Assembly (NCBI RefSeq): GCF_014596725.1 | Contig: NZ_JACVEG010000007.1 | Location: forward strand, 353 to 64,352 | DNA: 64,000 nucleotides | Direction: 5' to 3' | From: Vibrio sp. Y2-5 | GTDB lineage: Bacteria > Pseudomonadota > Gammaproteobacteria > Enterobacterales > Vibrionaceae | Part shown: positions 29,150 to 38,843 of the stretch, one piece after another | Layout of the letters: each line of letters starts with the position of its first letter | Numbering within the stretch: the first letter of the stretch is position 1 | Notes under the pieces: model-generated | Told to the model about the DNA's origin: nothing | The model's input: the letters and a program-made list of their open reading frames with translations, nothing else | Databases searched by the model: none | Position numbers and translations under genes: made by a program

Positions 29150-29289
29150 ATATATGGAGGTGTATTTATCCTTTCTATTTGATATTGCAGTCGTATTGGT
29201 TTCGTTTGTTTGCCCAATCACACTGTTTTTATGCTCAGTGGACTTACGAACTAACCGCTTTGATGCAATTCCAAGTAGTTTGGCTAATA
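29150..29289. repeat. decayed ERIC-type element
   Basis: Aligns by eye with the element at 27592-27731. Shared blocks are CCCAATCACA, TATGCTCAgtGGA, CCGC, TGCAAtTCCAAGTaGTTTG and a terminal TA-rich end, in the same order and spacing. It ends within a few bases of the araH stop codon, in the 3' untranslated part of araFGH. Confidence 0.6.
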
Positions 29290-29292
29290 CTT

Positions 29293-30279
29293 TTACTGAG
29301 ATTTCTGTTTGTAACGGTCGAAAATAACCGCGGCAAGCAGAATTGCACCGCGAACAACATATTGAGCAAATGGAGACATGTTCAACAGGTTCATCGCGTT
29401 TTCTACCGTACCCAGGATTAGGACACCTGCGATAACGTAAGAAACTTTACCAATACCACCTTTCAGTGAAACCCCACCCAATACACACGCTGAGATAACC
29501 ACAAGTTCGAAACCAACAGAAGTCATTGGCTGACCTGAAGTCATACGTGCTGCTAGAATGACACCTGCTAATGCTGAGATGAAACCAGAGATGGTGAAAA
29601 TTATCATTTTGGTTTTAACAACGTTTACACCAGCAAGACGAGCCGCTTCTTCATTACCACCAATCGCCAGTGTGTTACGGCCGTAAACAGTACGGTTCAA
29701 TAGGAAAGCAAACACACCAAAAGTGATCAACGTCAACCAGATTGGAGTAGGGATACCCAGAATTGAAGAGTTGCCAAGGCTGAAGAAGCTCTCTTCAGTG
29801 ATACCTACCGCTTTACCATCAGAGATGATGTAACCAAGACCACGAGCAATCTGCATAGTGGCTAGTGTTGTGATCAGTGCGTTGATTTGCAGTTTGGCGA
29901 TAACGAAGCCGTTTAGCAGACCAAACACCACACCAGAAAGTAAGCCTGCACCAATGCCGAGAACTACGCTGCTGGTTGCGTTGATAGCCACTGCGGTGAC
30001 AACGCCAGAACAGGCAATAATAGAGGCAACAGAAAGGTCTAAGTCGCCACAAGCCAGACAGAACAACATGGCACACGCCACCATACCACTCATTGAAATC
30101 GCGAGGCCAAGGCCTTTCATGTTGATGAAGGTTGCAAAGTATGGAACAAACAGGCAGCAGAGTATAAACAGACCTGCAAACACCATCAGCATTCCAAATT
30201 TGTCCCAGATTTTAGAGAAGTGAAATCCGCCGGATTTCTCCTCTGATGCCATCGCTTTAGTAGGGCTAGATAAAGACAT
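29293..30279 (-). CDS. araH: L-arabinose ABC transporter permease AraH
   Basis: A 328-residue CUT2 permease with about ten helices (MLMVFAGLFILCCLFVPYF and LFCLACGDLDLSVASIIACSGVV). The LACGDLDLSV variant and the C-terminus RGAILLAAVIFDRYKQK match enterobacterial AraH. It is the last gene of araF-araG-araH and homodimerises to form the channel. Confidence 0.92.
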   Translation of the reverse strand: MSLSSPTKAMASEEKSGGFHFSKIWDKFGMLMVFAGLFILCCLFVPYFATFINMKGLGLAISMSGMVACAMLFCLACGDLDLSVASIIACSGVVTAVAINATSSVVLGIGAGLLSGVVFGLLNGFVIAKLQINALITTLATMQIARGLGYIISDGKAVGITEESFFSLGNSSILGIPTPIWLTLITFGVFAFLLNRTVYGRNTLAIGGNEEAARLAGVNVVKTKMIIFTISGFISALAGVILAARMTSGQPMTSVGFELVVISACVLGGVSLKGGIGKVSYVIAGVLILGTVENAMNLLNMSPFAQYVVRGAILLAAVIFDRYKQKSQ

Positions 30280-30296
30280 AATGATATTCCTCAGGT

Positions 30297-31811
30297 TTAA
30301 GCTGCCGCTGATTCTTTGTCGAGCATTGCAAGACGAAGAGCGGTTTGTTCGTTAAATTCATCTCGTTGAAGTTCGCCCGTTACTGCGCCATCTTTCATGA
30401 CAAGTATGCGGTCAGAGATCCCCAACACTTCTGGTAAATCGCTGGAAACGACCAATACGGTGACTCCGTTTTCCGCCAGCTTAAAAATCAATTCGTAAAT
30501 TTCAGATTTTGCACCCACGTCGATACCGCGAGTCGGTTCATCCAGTAAGATCACGCTCATCGAGGTAGACAACCAACGACCAAGAATGACTTTTTGTTGG
30601 TTACCGCCAGACAATTTGCCGATAGGCTGGTCAAGTGATGCTGCCTTCACATTCAATGCTTGTTTTTGTTTGGCAGCGTTCTCTTTTTCCCAACCGAAAT
30701 CGATCAGGCTGTTAAATTTCAGGTGCCAAGGGCGTGCACTGATGTTGGTGTTTTCTTGCACCGACATGATTGGCACAATGCCATGCGCTTTGCGATCTTC
30801 AGAGCAAAGGGTTATGCCTGCACGAATGGCGTCTTGCGGTGTTTTAATGCCAATTTTTACATCGTGTAAGTACAGGTCACCGGCTGTCTTTTTGTCCGCA
30901 CCAAAAACAAGGCGCGTCAGCTCAGTACGACCTGCACCGACTAGGCCAAACAGACCAAGAATTTCGCCCTGTTTAATATCTAACGACACTGGCGCGGATA
31001 AGCCTGGGCCTTCGAACTTATCCAGGCGTAAACCGCTCTTACCGTGTTCGCGAGAGCGGTAGTTGTAGATGTCGCTGATCTCACGGCCAACCATCAACTC
31101 AACTAAACGGTCATGAGTGAGCTGTGAAAGGTCAGTAAATGACTGAACATGTTGACCGTCTTTGAAGATAGTGAGTGCATCACACAGGTTAAATATCTCT
31201 TCCATACGGTGAGATACGTACATGATAATTTTGCCAGCATCACGCAGTTCACGAATAACCTTGAAAAGGTTTTGAATTTCACGTTGTGACAAACTACTGG
31301 TTGGCTCATCAAAGGCAATGATTTGTGCATTGCGGCTGAGAGCTTTGGCGATTTCCACCATTTGCCATTGGCCGATTGATAGCTCTTTCAGTTGGCAAGA
31401 AGGGTCAAAGGTTTCACCCAATCGCTCAAGGGCAACTCTTGCGTTAGCGTTCAGTGTTTCGGTATCGACGGTGCCACCTTTGGTTGGTAGCTGACCTAGA
31501 AAAATGTTTTCTGCAACGGTTAATTCGGGAACCAGGTTAAGCTCTTGATAGATAATTGCGATACCGTGATCTAGGGCATCGTTAGTTGAATTCAGAACGA
31601 CCTCTTGACCGTCAATTGCGATATGACCTTCAGTGGGTTGGTGAAAGCCACTTAATGTTTTTAATAGTGTTGATTTTCCTGCGCCGTTTTCTCCCATTAA
31701 TGCGTGAACGCTACCTGCGTCTGCCCGGAAGCTAACGTTATTTAATGCCTTAACACCTGGGAAGTGCTTCGAGATATTTCGAAACTCGATGTATGAGGGG
31801 GACTTCGCCAT
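30297..31811 (-). CDS. araG: L-arabinose ABC transporter ATP-binding protein AraG
   Basis: Two fused ATPase domains, 504 residues. Domain 1 has Walker A GENGAGKS near residue 41 and Walker B IIAFDEPTSSLS. Domain 2 has GLVGAGRTE, LSGGNQQKVILGRWL and VILLDEPTRGIDVG. Domain 1 carries the AraG-like LSIGQWQMVEIAKAL in place of LSGGQ. It follows araF after a 60-base spacer that holds a strong hairpin. Confidence 0.93.
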   Translation of the reverse strand: MAKSPSYIEFRNISKHFPGVKALNNVSFRADAGSVHALMGENGAGKSTLLKTLSGFHQPTEGHIAIDGQEVVLNSTNDALDHGIAIIYQELNLVPELTVAENIFLGQLPTKGGTVDTETLNANARVALERLGETFDPSCQLKELSIGQWQMVEIAKALSRNAQIIAFDEPTSSLSQREIQNLFKVIRELRDAGKIIMYVSHRMEEIFNLCDALTIFKDGQHVQSFTDLSQLTHDRLVELMVGREISDIYNYRSREHGKSGLRLDKFEGPGLSAPVSLDIKQGEILGLFGLVGAGRTELTRLVFGADKKTAGDLYLHDVKIGIKTPQDAIRAGITLCSEDRKAHGIVPIMSVQENTNISARPWHLKFNSLIDFGWEKENAAKQKQALNVKAASLDQPIGKLSGGNQQKVILGRWLSTSMSVILLDEPTRGIDVGAKSEIYELIFKLAENGVTVLVVSSDLPEVLGISDRILVMKDGAVTGELQRDEFNEQTALRLAMLDKESAAA

Positions 31812-31836
31812 GACATTCTCTCCGTTAAATCAAGAG

Positions 31837-31861
31837 GGTGACGGCCAAAGTAGCCGTCACC
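31837..31861 (-). other. perfect hairpin between araF and araG
   Basis: GGTGACGGC / GCCGTCACC with a seven-base loop and no T run. Hairpins after binding-protein genes commonly protect the upstream message and give more binding protein than membrane parts; that role is inferred here. Confidence 0.65.
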
Positions 31862-31871
31862 GAAATTGAGC

Positions 31872-32870
31872 TTATAGCCCTTTTTTCGCTAATTCGTCTT
31901 TGAAGTTGTCACGAGTGATAAGTACCACGTCAGTTACTTCTACGAATTTAGTTGGTTCAACGTCGTCTTTAACCCATTTGTAAAGAGATTCGATACTCTT
32001 GTAGCCGTGTACGTCTGGGCTAGGTAGTAGAGAGCCGTAGAAACCTGTTGGTTTAGACTTAGCAAGTTCGTTAACTGCATCAACACCGTTGATACCAATA
32101 CCGATGATGTTGTCAGCACCGAAGCCTTGGCCTTCAGTCGCTCGGATACCACCAAGAACAGTGTTGTCGTTCATACCAACAACAAGCCATTGCTTAACGT
32201 CAGGGTATTGAACAAGTAGAGAGTTCGCAGCGTCTAGCGCTCCTGGGATGTCGTTAGTTTTTGTTGGTACGCGATAGATTTGACCTTCAGGGAAACCCGC
32301 TTGTTTTAGAGCTGAGATAGAACCATCAACACGACGACGAGCAGTGTCTAGCTCATCAGCAGTGATCGCCATTACACCTGTTGTTGCTACGTCCCAGTTA
32401 CGTTTTGTCATTTCTTTATAAAGCTCAGTACCTTGGCGTTCACCGATAGCGGTTGCAGCCATCATTACTAGAGGTACGTCAGTCATTGGTTCGCCTTTAG
32501 CGTTGAGGAACTGGTCATCAACAGTAACGACTTTCAGATCATAGCTTTTTGCTTTCGCCATGATTGCAGGACCTAATTTAGGATCCGGAGTACAGATAAC
32601 GAAACCTTTCGCGCCTTGCGCGGCAAGAGTATCGATAGCATTTAGTGTTTTTTCACCATCTGGCACAGCCATTTTTACCACTTCGAAACCTAGATCTTTG
32701 CCGGCTTTCTCGGCAAATGACCATTCAGTTTGGAACCATGGTTCTTCTGGTTGTTTAACTAGGTAGCCTAGTCGCATGTCGTCGCTTGAACCAAAGAACG
32801 CGTTGGCAGAAGCACTTAACAGTGTTGCCCCGGTTAAGGCAGTCGCTATTAATAATTTTTTTAGTTTCAT
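31872..32870 (-). CDS. araF: L-arabinose-binding periplasmic protein AraF
   Basis: A 332-residue binding protein with a Sec signal (MKLKKLLIATALTGATLLSASANA). The mature part reads MRLGYLVKQPEEPWFQTEWSF, close to E. coli AraF, with ICTPDPKLGPAI, VTVDDQFLNAKG, GVMAITADELDTARRR, VGMNDNTVLGGIRA and GFYGSLLPSPDVHGY. It is the first gene of the leftward araFGH operon, divergent from araB. Confidence 0.94.
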   Translation of the reverse strand: MKLKKLLIATALTGATLLSASANAFFGSSDDMRLGYLVKQPEEPWFQTEWSFAEKAGKDLGFEVVKMAVPDGEKTLNAIDTLAAQGAKGFVICTPDPKLGPAIMAKAKSYDLKVVTVDDQFLNAKGEPMTDVPLVMMAATAIGERQGTELYKEMTKRNWDVATTGVMAITADELDTARRRVDGSISALKQAGFPEGQIYRVPTKTNDIPGALDAANSLLVQYPDVKQWLVVGMNDNTVLGGIRATEGQGFGADNIIGIGINGVDAVNELAKSKPTGFYGSLLPSPDVHGYKSIESLYKWVKDDVEPTKFVEVTDVVLITRDNFKDELAKKGL

Positions 32871-32935
32871 TGTTATTCCATCCGCTGGGTAGGGTTTGTT
32901 TCACCGACATCTTTGAAGATTTAATTTGAAGTTGA

Positions 32936-32951
32936 AGTGATGAAAATCACA
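32936..32951 (-). promoter_or_regulatory. CRP site upstream of araF
   Basis: AGTGATGAAAATCACA matches the TGTGA-N6-TCACA consensus at nine of ten positions. It lies 66 bases before the araF start codon and 11 bases from the AraC-type site. Confidence 0.7.
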
Positions 32952-32962
32952 TCAAAAAAATG

Positions 32963-33000
32963 TAGCGATTTTGTCCATTCATTTAGCGGAGGTGAACATG
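32963..33000 (+). promoter_or_regulatory. AraC-type double site next to araF
   Basis: Half-sites TAGCGATTTTGTCCATT and TAGCGGAGGTGAACATG begin at 32963 and 32984, exactly 21 bases apart. The first agrees well with araI1 of E. coli. It is the candidate activator site for araFGH, or an upstream operator for araB. Confidence 0.65.
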
Positions 33001-33052
33001 ATGGCGATCTCAAATGTTACCTTTTAGTGCATTTGTGATTACTTTTGGTGCG

Positions 33053-33068
33053 TGTGTAATCATTTACA
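33053..33068 (+). promoter_or_regulatory. CRP-like palindrome between araF and araB
   Basis: TGTGTAATCATTTACA contains the perfect inverted repeat GTGTAA-TCAT-TTACAC. It resembles a CRP site but has a T and a TTACA half, so the assignment is uncertain. It is some 80 bases upstream of the araB AraC sites. Confidence 0.4.
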
Positions 33069-33135
33069 CCCGCAGTTTCGCCTTGTTTATAAAGGGTTGG
33101 AACATTTTTTAAACAGCTGCACAGAAATGTTCTTT

Positions 33136-33173
33136 TGGCGGATTTGTCCATACATCTAGCAGGCAATGTCATG
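33136..33173 (+). promoter_or_regulatory. araI-like double site of the araBDA promoter
   Basis: TGGCGGATTTGTCCATA and TAGCAGGCAATGTCATG start at 33136 and 33157, 21 bases apart, oriented toward araB. A -10-like TATAAC at 33196-33201 follows, so the second half-site would overlap the -35 region, the same layout as E. coli pBAD. Confidence 0.7.
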
Positions 33174-33231
33174 GCTGAATCATCCATGCAGGGGTATAAC
33201 AAACAAAAATATCACCCTACATGGAGTTGTT

Positions 33232-34935
33232 ATGAAGCATTTAGCGACACAAGCTGCACACGTTATTGGTCTGGACTTCGGTTCCGATTCGGTGCGTGCA
33301 TTATTGGTCAACGCTGTTAGTGGTGAGGAGGTGGCATCTGGTGTCACTTACTACCCACGTTGGATGGAAGGCCAGTACAACGAGCCCGAGCAATCTCAGT
33401 TCCGTCACCACCCGAAAGACTATATCGAAGCTATGACTCAAGCGATTCGTGAAGCGCTTGAACAAGTCCCTACGGAAATCGCACTGTCTGTGGTGGGTAT
33501 TGGTGTCGATACAACTGGCTCTACGCCAGCACCCGTTGATGCACAAGGTAATGTCTTGGCGTTGTTACCTGAATTTGCCGAAAACCCGAACGCGATGTTC
33601 ATTTTGTGGAAAGACCATACCTCAGTATCCAAAGCCGAGTTGATTAATGAACTGGCTCACGGTGGCGAGTTCATTGACTACACCAAATACATCGGTGGTA
33701 TCTACTCGTCAGAATGGTTTTGGGCAAAAGCGGCTTGTGTCAGCGAACAAGACGAACAAGTGGCGAAAGCGGCTCATAGCTGGGTGGAATTGTGTGACTG
33801 GATCCCAGCGTTACTGTCTGGCAACGAACACCCAAGTAAATTCCGTCATGGCATCTGTGCCGCGGGTCATAAAGCGATGTGGCATGACAGCTGGGGTGGT
33901 TTACCGGATCAAAAATTCCTCTCTGCAATTTCACCAACACTCGATGGTATTCGTGATCGCATGTTTGATGAGGTTTATACCTCTGAAGATGTCGCGGGTT
34001 ATTTGACTCAAGAATGGGCGGATAAGCTGGGCTTGCCTGCGGGTTTAGCGATTGCGGTCGGCGAATTTGACTGTCATATGGGTGCTGTCGGTGCAGGTGC
34101 TGGTAAACATGACTTGGTCAAAGTGATTGGTACCTCTACTTGCGACATCTTAATGGTCGATGCAGACCAAGTTGGCGACCGCACCATTCACGGTATTTGT
34201 GGACAGGTCAAAGGCAGTGCTCTGCCAAGTTTGATGGCGCTGGAAGCAGGTCAATCAGCGTTTGGTGATGTTTACGCTTGGTATAAACGCGTGCTGATGT
34301 GGCCAATCCAAGCATTAGCGATAACCAATCCAGAAGCGGCGAAAGTGATGGAGCAGTTGGATAAAGCGATTATCCCAATGCTTGCAGATTCTGCACAGCA
34401 ATATGGATTCAATGACAACTCACCACTGGCAATGGACTGGCACAATGGTCGCCGCACACCTTACGCCAACCAGCGTCTCAAAGGCGCAGTTACCGATTTG
34501 AACTTAGGTTCAACCGCACCCGCGATGTTTGCGGCTCTGGTTGAATCAACGGCTCACGGCGCAAAAGCGATTGTTGATTGCTTTGTTGACCAAGGTATGG
34601 ACGTAGAGCGCGTCATCGCCATCGGCGGTATTTCGCAAAAATCGCCTTATGTGATGCAGATGTGTGCAGACGTTATCGGCCGTGATATTGCGGTAGCGAG
34701 CTCTGAGCAATGTTGTGCACTGGGCGCCGCAATCTTCGCCGCAGTTGTAGCCGGTATTTATGATGATGCGCAGCAGGCGCAAAAAGCGATGGCAAGCCCA
34801 ATCAGCCAAGTTTACAAGCCGAATACGACAACAAGCGCACTGCGAGATCAACGTTACTCTGCTTACCGTGAACTGGGCCAACATCTAGAGCAAATCTCGG
34901 AAGCAAAACATGCTCAGGAGCGTAACCATGGGTGA
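33232..34935 (+). CDS. araB: ribulokinase AraB
   Basis: Phosphorylates L-ribulose to L-ribulose 5-phosphate. FGGY kinase of 567 residues: [18 protein letters not shown] at the N-terminus, [13 protein letters not shown], then [12 protein letters not shown] and [19 protein letters not shown] in the second lobe. I start at 33232 ([17 protein letters not shown]), where GGAG lies upstream. The longer frame from 33166 lies within the promoter and regulatory region. The 3' end overlaps araD by eight bases. Confidence 0.94.
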   Translation: MKHLATQAAHVIGLDFGSDSVRALLVNAVSGEEVASGVTYYPRWMEGQYNEPEQSQFRHHPKDYIEAMTQAIREALEQVPTEIALSVVGIGVDTTGSTPAPVDAQGNVLALLPEFAENPNAMFILWKDHTSVSKAELINELAHGGEFIDYTKYIGGIYSSEWFWAKAACVSEQDEQVAKAAHSWVELCDWIPALLSGNEHPSKFRHGICAAGHKAMWHDSWGGLPDQKFLSAISPTLDGIRDRMFDEVYTSEDVAGYLTQEWADKLGLPAGLAIAVGEFDCHMGAVGAGAGKHDLVKVIGTSTCDILMVDADQVGDRTIHGICGQVKGSALPSLMALEAGQSAFGDVYAWYKRVLMWPIQALAITNPEAAKVMEQLDKAIIPMLADSAQQYGFNDNSPLAMDWHNGRRTPYANQRLKGAVTDLNLGSTAPAMFAALVESTAHGAKAIVDCFVDQGMDVERVIAIGGISQKSPYVMQMCADVIGRDIAVASSEQCCALGAAIFAAVVAGIYDDAQQAQKAMASPISQVYKPNTTTSALRDQRYSAYRELGQHLEQISEAKHAQERNHG

Positions 34936-35659
34936 TTTGTTGAACCAACAAGAGCGTCTGAAAACGCTACGCCACGAAGTGTGGCAAGCCAATTTGGATC
35001 TCGAACGTCACAAGCTTGTTACGTTCACTTGGGGCAATGTGTCAGCGATCGACCGAGAATCTGGCTTGGTGGTGATTAAGCCAAGCGGTGTGGCTTATGA
35101 AGATTTAAGTGCCGAAAACATGGTGGTGGTTGATCTGCAAGGCAATGTGGTGGAAGGCGATTTGAATCCGTCATCTGATACCGCAACCCACTTAGTGCTC
35201 TATCGCACCTACGCCAAAATCGGTGGTGTGGTTCATACCCATTCTCCGCAGGCCACGGCTTGGGCTCAGGCAGGTAAAGCGATTCCTGCTTTAGGCACCA
35301 CTCATGCGGATTACTTCTACGGCAGCATTCCATGCACTCGTGCGCTCAGCAATCAAGAGATCGCTGCCGATTATGAATTGAATGCTGGCCTGGTGATCGC
35401 AGAAACCATAGGGGACAACGACCCAATTGCGATTCCGGGCATTCTCGTCAAAGAACACGCACCGTTCTGCTGGGGTAAAGATGCCCATCAAGCGGTGCAC
35501 AACGCAGTGGTGACGGAGGTTGTAGCCGGAATGGCTCTGCAAACTCTGCAGATCAATCCTGCGGTGGAATATATCAATCAAGCGTTGCTCGATAAGCACT
35601 ACCTACGTAAACACGGAGCCAATGCTTATTACGGTCAGTCAGCTAAGAATAAAGGGTAA
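34928..35659 (+). CDS. araD: L-ribulose-5-phosphate 4-epimerase AraD
   Basis: Makes D-xylulose 5-phosphate. A class II aldolase-fold zinc enzyme, 243 residues. The zinc-binding [18 protein letters not shown] and the later [20 protein letters not shown] are clear, as is [27 protein letters not shown]. The start at 34928 follows AGGAG within the end of araB. araA begins three bases after the stop. Confidence 0.95.
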   Translation: MGDLLNQQERLKTLRHEVWQANLDLERHKLVTFTWGNVSAIDRESGLVVIKPSGVAYEDLSAENMVVVDLQGNVVEGDLNPSSDTATHLVLYRTYAKIGGVVHTHSPQATAWAQAGKAIPALGTTHADYFYGSIPCTRALSNQEIAADYELNAGLVIAETIGDNDPIAIPGILVKEHAPFCWGKDAHQAVHNAVVTEVVAGMALQTLQINPAVEYINQALLDKHYLRKHGANAYYGQSAKNKG

Positions 35660-35662
35660 GTC

Positions 35663-37165
35663 ATGAAAGTATTTAATGAAAAACAAGTTTGGTTTGTCAC
35701 TGGTTCACAAACGCTATACGGACCAAAAGTACTTGAGCAAGTCGCGTTTGAAAGCGGTCAAATGGTCGCAAGCTTCAACGAAACCAGTGCAATCTCTGTA
35801 CCCATGGTAGACAAAGGAACAGTCAAGTCTCCGGAAGAGATTCTTAATGTATGTCGCGCAGCGAACAACGATCCTGACTGTATTGGTCTTGTGCTCTGGA
35901 TGCACACTTTTTCTCCGGCCAAAATGTGGATTGCCGGTCTGTCTCAGTTGAACAAACCTTTCATGCACCTTCACACTCAGTTCAATGCGGCGCTTCCTTG
36001 GGACAGCATCGACATGAACTACATGAACACGCACCAAAGTGCCCATGGCTGTCGTGAGTTTGGCTTTATCGGTACTCGTATGGGTATTGACCGTAAGGTG
36101 GTGGTGGGGCACTGGCAAAACCCACAAGTGCATAAAGAAATGGATGATTGGTGCCGTGCAGCTATCGGTATCAATGCTGGTCAGAATCTAAAAGTGGCGC
36201 GTTTTGGTGACAACATGCGTCAAGTTGCGGTAACCGAAGGCAACAAAGTTTCTGCTCAAATCCAGTTCGGCTATGAAGTGAACGCATACGGTCTGGGAGA
36301 ACTGACTGAAGCGGTTCAATCGGTGTCGGAAGCCGATGTCTCTCGTCTGCTTGATGAGTACGCATCAACCTATGAAATGAAACCTGAGCTGCTGACAGAT
36401 ACTGCTCTGCTTAAACTGATGCAACACGAAGCCCGTCTAGAAATGGGTATGGAGCGTTTCTTAACGGATGTAGGTGCCAGTGCATTTACTAACACCTTCG
36501 AAAACCTAACCGGTTTGGGTTCTCTGCCAGGCCTTGCAACACAACGTTTGATGGCGAAAGGCTTTGGTTACGGTGGTGAAGGTGACTGGAAAACATCTGC
36601 AATGGTTCACATCATGAAACAGATGGGTAAAGGTCGCCAAGGTGGTACTTCATTTATGGAAGACTACACCTATAACTTCGGCGCTACTGACCAAGCATTG
36701 GGAGCTCACATGCTAGAAGTGTGTCCTTCGATTGCCGCAGCAAAACCACGTCTGGAAATTCACCGTCATACTATTGGTCTGAAGTGCGATGTTCCTCGTT
36801 TGCTGTTCAGTGGTAAAGAAGGTGATGCGCTAAACGTGTCTGTGATTGATCTGGGTAACCGCTTCCGCATGGTAGTGAACACGTTGAAAACGGTCGCTCC
36901 TCCGCAAAGTATGCCACACCTACCGGTTGCTCATGCACTATGGGAACCAATGCCAAACCTACAAGTAGCGGCGGCAACTTGGATTCATGCCGGCGGCGCA
37001 CACCATAGCGCTTACAGCCAGCAGGTGAGTGTTGATACTCTAGCGGATTACGCAGATATCCTTGGGATGGAAATGGTTGTGATCGACGAAAGCACTGAGA
37101 CGCGTAAGTTCAAGCAAGAACTGAAAACCAACAGCTTGTACTACCGTTTAGCTTCAGGTGTTTAA
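35663..37165 (+). CDS. araA: L-arabinose isomerase AraA
   Basis: Converts L-arabinose to L-ribulose. The length is exactly the family's 500 residues, beginning [20 protein letters not shown]. Other family segments are [46 protein letters not shown] and [12 protein letters not shown], and the metal-ligand His regions [10 protein letters not shown] and [10 protein letters not shown]. Gene order B-D-A differs from the E. coli B-A-D order. Confidence 0.96.
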   Translation: MKVFNEKQVWFVTGSQTLYGPKVLEQVAFESGQMVASFNETSAISVPMVDKGTVKSPEEILNVCRAANNDPDCIGLVLWMHTFSPAKMWIAGLSQLNKPFMHLHTQFNAALPWDSIDMNYMNTHQSAHGCREFGFIGTRMGIDRKVVVGHWQNPQVHKEMDDWCRAAIGINAGQNLKVARFGDNMRQVAVTEGNKVSAQIQFGYEVNAYGLGELTEAVQSVSEADVSRLLDEYASTYEMKPELLTDTALLKLMQHEARLEMGMERFLTDVGASAFTNTFENLTGLGSLPGLATQRLMAKGFGYGGEGDWKTSAMVHIMKQMGKGRQGGTSFMEDYTYNFGATDQALGAHMLEVCPSIAAAKPRLEIHRHTIGLKCDVPRLLFSGKEGDALNVSVIDLGNRFRMVVNTLKTVAPPQSMPHLPVAHALWEPMPNLQVAAATWIHAGGAHHSAYSQQVSVDTLADYADILGMEMVVIDESTETRKFKQELKTNSLYYRLASGV

Positions 37166-37175
37166 TCGATAAATT

Positions 37176-37205
37176 CTCCCTCACAGTAACACGGCTGTGA
37201 GGGAG
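37176..37205 (+). other. perfect 11-bp-stem hairpin after araA
   Basis: CTCCCTCACAG / CTGTGAGGGAG with an eight-base loop. No T run follows, so it is not a typical terminator. It may separate strong araBDA expression from weaker expression of the two downstream genes, by RNA processing or protection. Confidence 0.65.
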
Positions 37206-37222
37206 TGGTTGTAGAGGTAATT

Positions 37223-37753
37223 ATGACTGTTGACGAATCTAAAACAGAGCTGGGCTTCGATGTTCAAAGTCCGCTTGATATTAACTACCACCAATGGACA
37301 CTGCGAGTTGCAGGCCAAAACCCTGAGAAGTTTGAACTTCTTTATGGGGATAAAGTGTTATATCAAGGCTCGCTGGAACTGATTAACAATGGTGAGCAGT
37401 TGGATGTTTCTGAGGCTCAGTGGAAGTTTCGTCATCGCCACGATCGCATTGAGCAATGGTGCCAGTTGCACCATGTCGACAAGCTATCTGTCAACATGAA
37501 CTACTATTTTCACGATAAAGCCGTCGTGATTGAGTATTTGGCGCGCAATAGCATTCCGACCCGTTTAGATATCCGACATGCGATTGTGCCTCTGGAAACG
37601 GAGGGTAATGACAAACCGCCACAGTCAGAACAACCGGATTGGCAACGCTGTCGTCACGGTCTTCCTAGTGAATCTATTCGTCACTCCATTAAACCTGATC
37701 TGTTTCGTGAAGCTTTTTCAGCGACTCAGTGGATCGTATTAGATAAAATGTGA
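37223..37753 (+). CDS. unknown protein encoded between araA and araC
   Basis: 176 residues from the ATG at 37223 (AGAGG upstream). I do not recognise a family. No signal peptide or membrane segment is seen. The first ~130 residues look like a beta-rich fold (LDINYHQWTLRVAG, FELLYGDKVLYQGSLELI, DKAVVIEYLARNSIPTRLDIRHAIVPLE), perhaps like the sugar-binding sandwich of mutarotase-like proteins, but this is only a guess. It is translationally coupled to araC (TGATG overlap), which suggests a role in arabinose use or AraC control. Confidence 0.6.
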   Translation: MTVDESKTELGFDVQSPLDINYHQWTLRVAGQNPEKFELLYGDKVLYQGSLELINNGEQLDVSEAQWKFRHRHDRIEQWCQLHHVDKLSVNMNYYFHDKAVVIEYLARNSIPTRLDIRHAIVPLETEGNDKPPQSEQPDWQRCRHGLPSESIRHSIKPDLFREAFSATQWIVLDKM

Positions 37754-38658
37754 TGTCGAAAATCGCAATACTTCCGGGCTCAACATACACTAGAAAAAAT
37801 TCTAATGATTGTTGGTCTATGCAAAACACAGATCCACTCAAGCCGGGGTATGACTTTGATGCGCATTTAGTCGCCGGTCTCACACCCATTATCGAAGGTG
37901 ACGAGCTCGACTACACCATCGATCGTCCAAATGGCATGAAAGGGTACATCATCAATATCACCAGCAAAGGTGAAGGCACCATTTTTTCCGGTGAACATGA
38001 ATTTCATGTAAAAGCGGGGGACTTACTCCTGTTTCCCCCTAGCGCCGCCCACTATTACCGTCGCAAAGAAGACAACGCTTCATGGTTTCACCGTTGGGTG
38101 TATTTCCGGCCGCGTGCATTTTGGAATGACTGGTTAAACTGGCAGGAAGAGCGCAATGGCGTTTATGTCACCAGTGGCTTGTCTGCACAGGATATCGAAC
38201 ACATTGAAAGCTTGTTTGTTGATATCGAATATACGGCTAAATCGGACCTTCCATATCGGGATGATTTGGCGATTAACTTGCTTGAACAGCTGCTGATTCG
38301 CTGTAAATCGGTGCAGCCGGATGTGGTCAGTAAGCCACTCGATCCGCGAATCATTCAAGCGATTAACTATATGACACAAAACCTCAATCAGGATTTCACG
38401 CTTGAGGAAATTGCTGCGCATACTTGCTTGTCGCCATCTCGTTTAGGTCATTTGTTCCGTGATGAAATGAAAATGACCATTACTCAATGGCGCGATGATC
38501 AGCGAATCAGCCGCGCGAAGCAATTGTTAGTGACTACTCACTATTCAGTTAACCATATTGGTCGAATCGTCGGTTATTCCGATCCTCTCTATTTTTCTCG
38601 CGTATTTAAGCGCAAAGCAGGGGTTAGCCCGAAACTGTATCGAGAGAAAATTACCTGA
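37753..38658 (+). CDS. araC: arabinose-responsive regulator AraC
   Basis: 301 residues, very close to E. coli AraC over both domains. The sugar-binding cupin domain keeps the known arabinose contacts: Pro of KPGYDF, Thr of GLTPI, Arg of DRPNGMKGY, Tyr of AHYYRR, and His and Trp of WFHRWVYFRPRAFW. The C-terminal double helix-turn-helix is LEEIAAHTCLSPSRLGHLFRDEM and VNHIGRIVGYSDPLYFSRVFKRKAG. The N-terminal arm is longer than in E. coli. Unlike in E. coli the gene is last in the araBDA operon, so arabinose should induce it. Confidence 0.95.
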   Translation: MSKIAILPGSTYTRKNSNDCWSMQNTDPLKPGYDFDAHLVAGLTPIIEGDELDYTIDRPNGMKGYIINITSKGEGTIFSGEHEFHVKAGDLLLFPPSAAHYYRRKEDNASWFHRWVYFRPRAFWNDWLNWQEERNGVYVTSGLSAQDIEHIESLFVDIEYTAKSDLPYRDDLAINLLEQLLIRCKSVQPDVVSKPLDPRIIQAINYMTQNLNQDFTLEEIAAHTCLSPSRLGHLFRDEMKMTITQWRDDQRISRAKQLLVTTHYSVNHIGRIVGYSDPLYFSRVFKRKAGVSPKLYREKIT

Positions 38659-38671
38659 CAGATATAATTTC

Positions 38672-38706
38672 AAACAAAGCCGGAGATGTTCTCCGGCTTT
38701 GTCTTT
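38672..38706 (+). terminator. terminator of the araBDA-araC operon
   Basis: AAAGCCGGAGA / TCTCCGGCTTT with a tight loop, then TGTCTTTT. Confidence 0.9.
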
Positions 38707-38843
38707 TCGCTGACTCAATCAATTTAATCAACATGAGTACCTTGAGCTAGATTCCAGCTTTAGCTGTAAAGGGTGTGGCGTTTTCAACAATGATTATTTC
38801 TAAACTATAGTTGATTTGTTGGTTGGCAAAAGGAGTAGCCAGA

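Noticed and set aside
29139..29421. Plus-strand frames of 62-80 codons near the end of araH.
   Set aside because: They run across the decayed ERIC element and antisense to araH.
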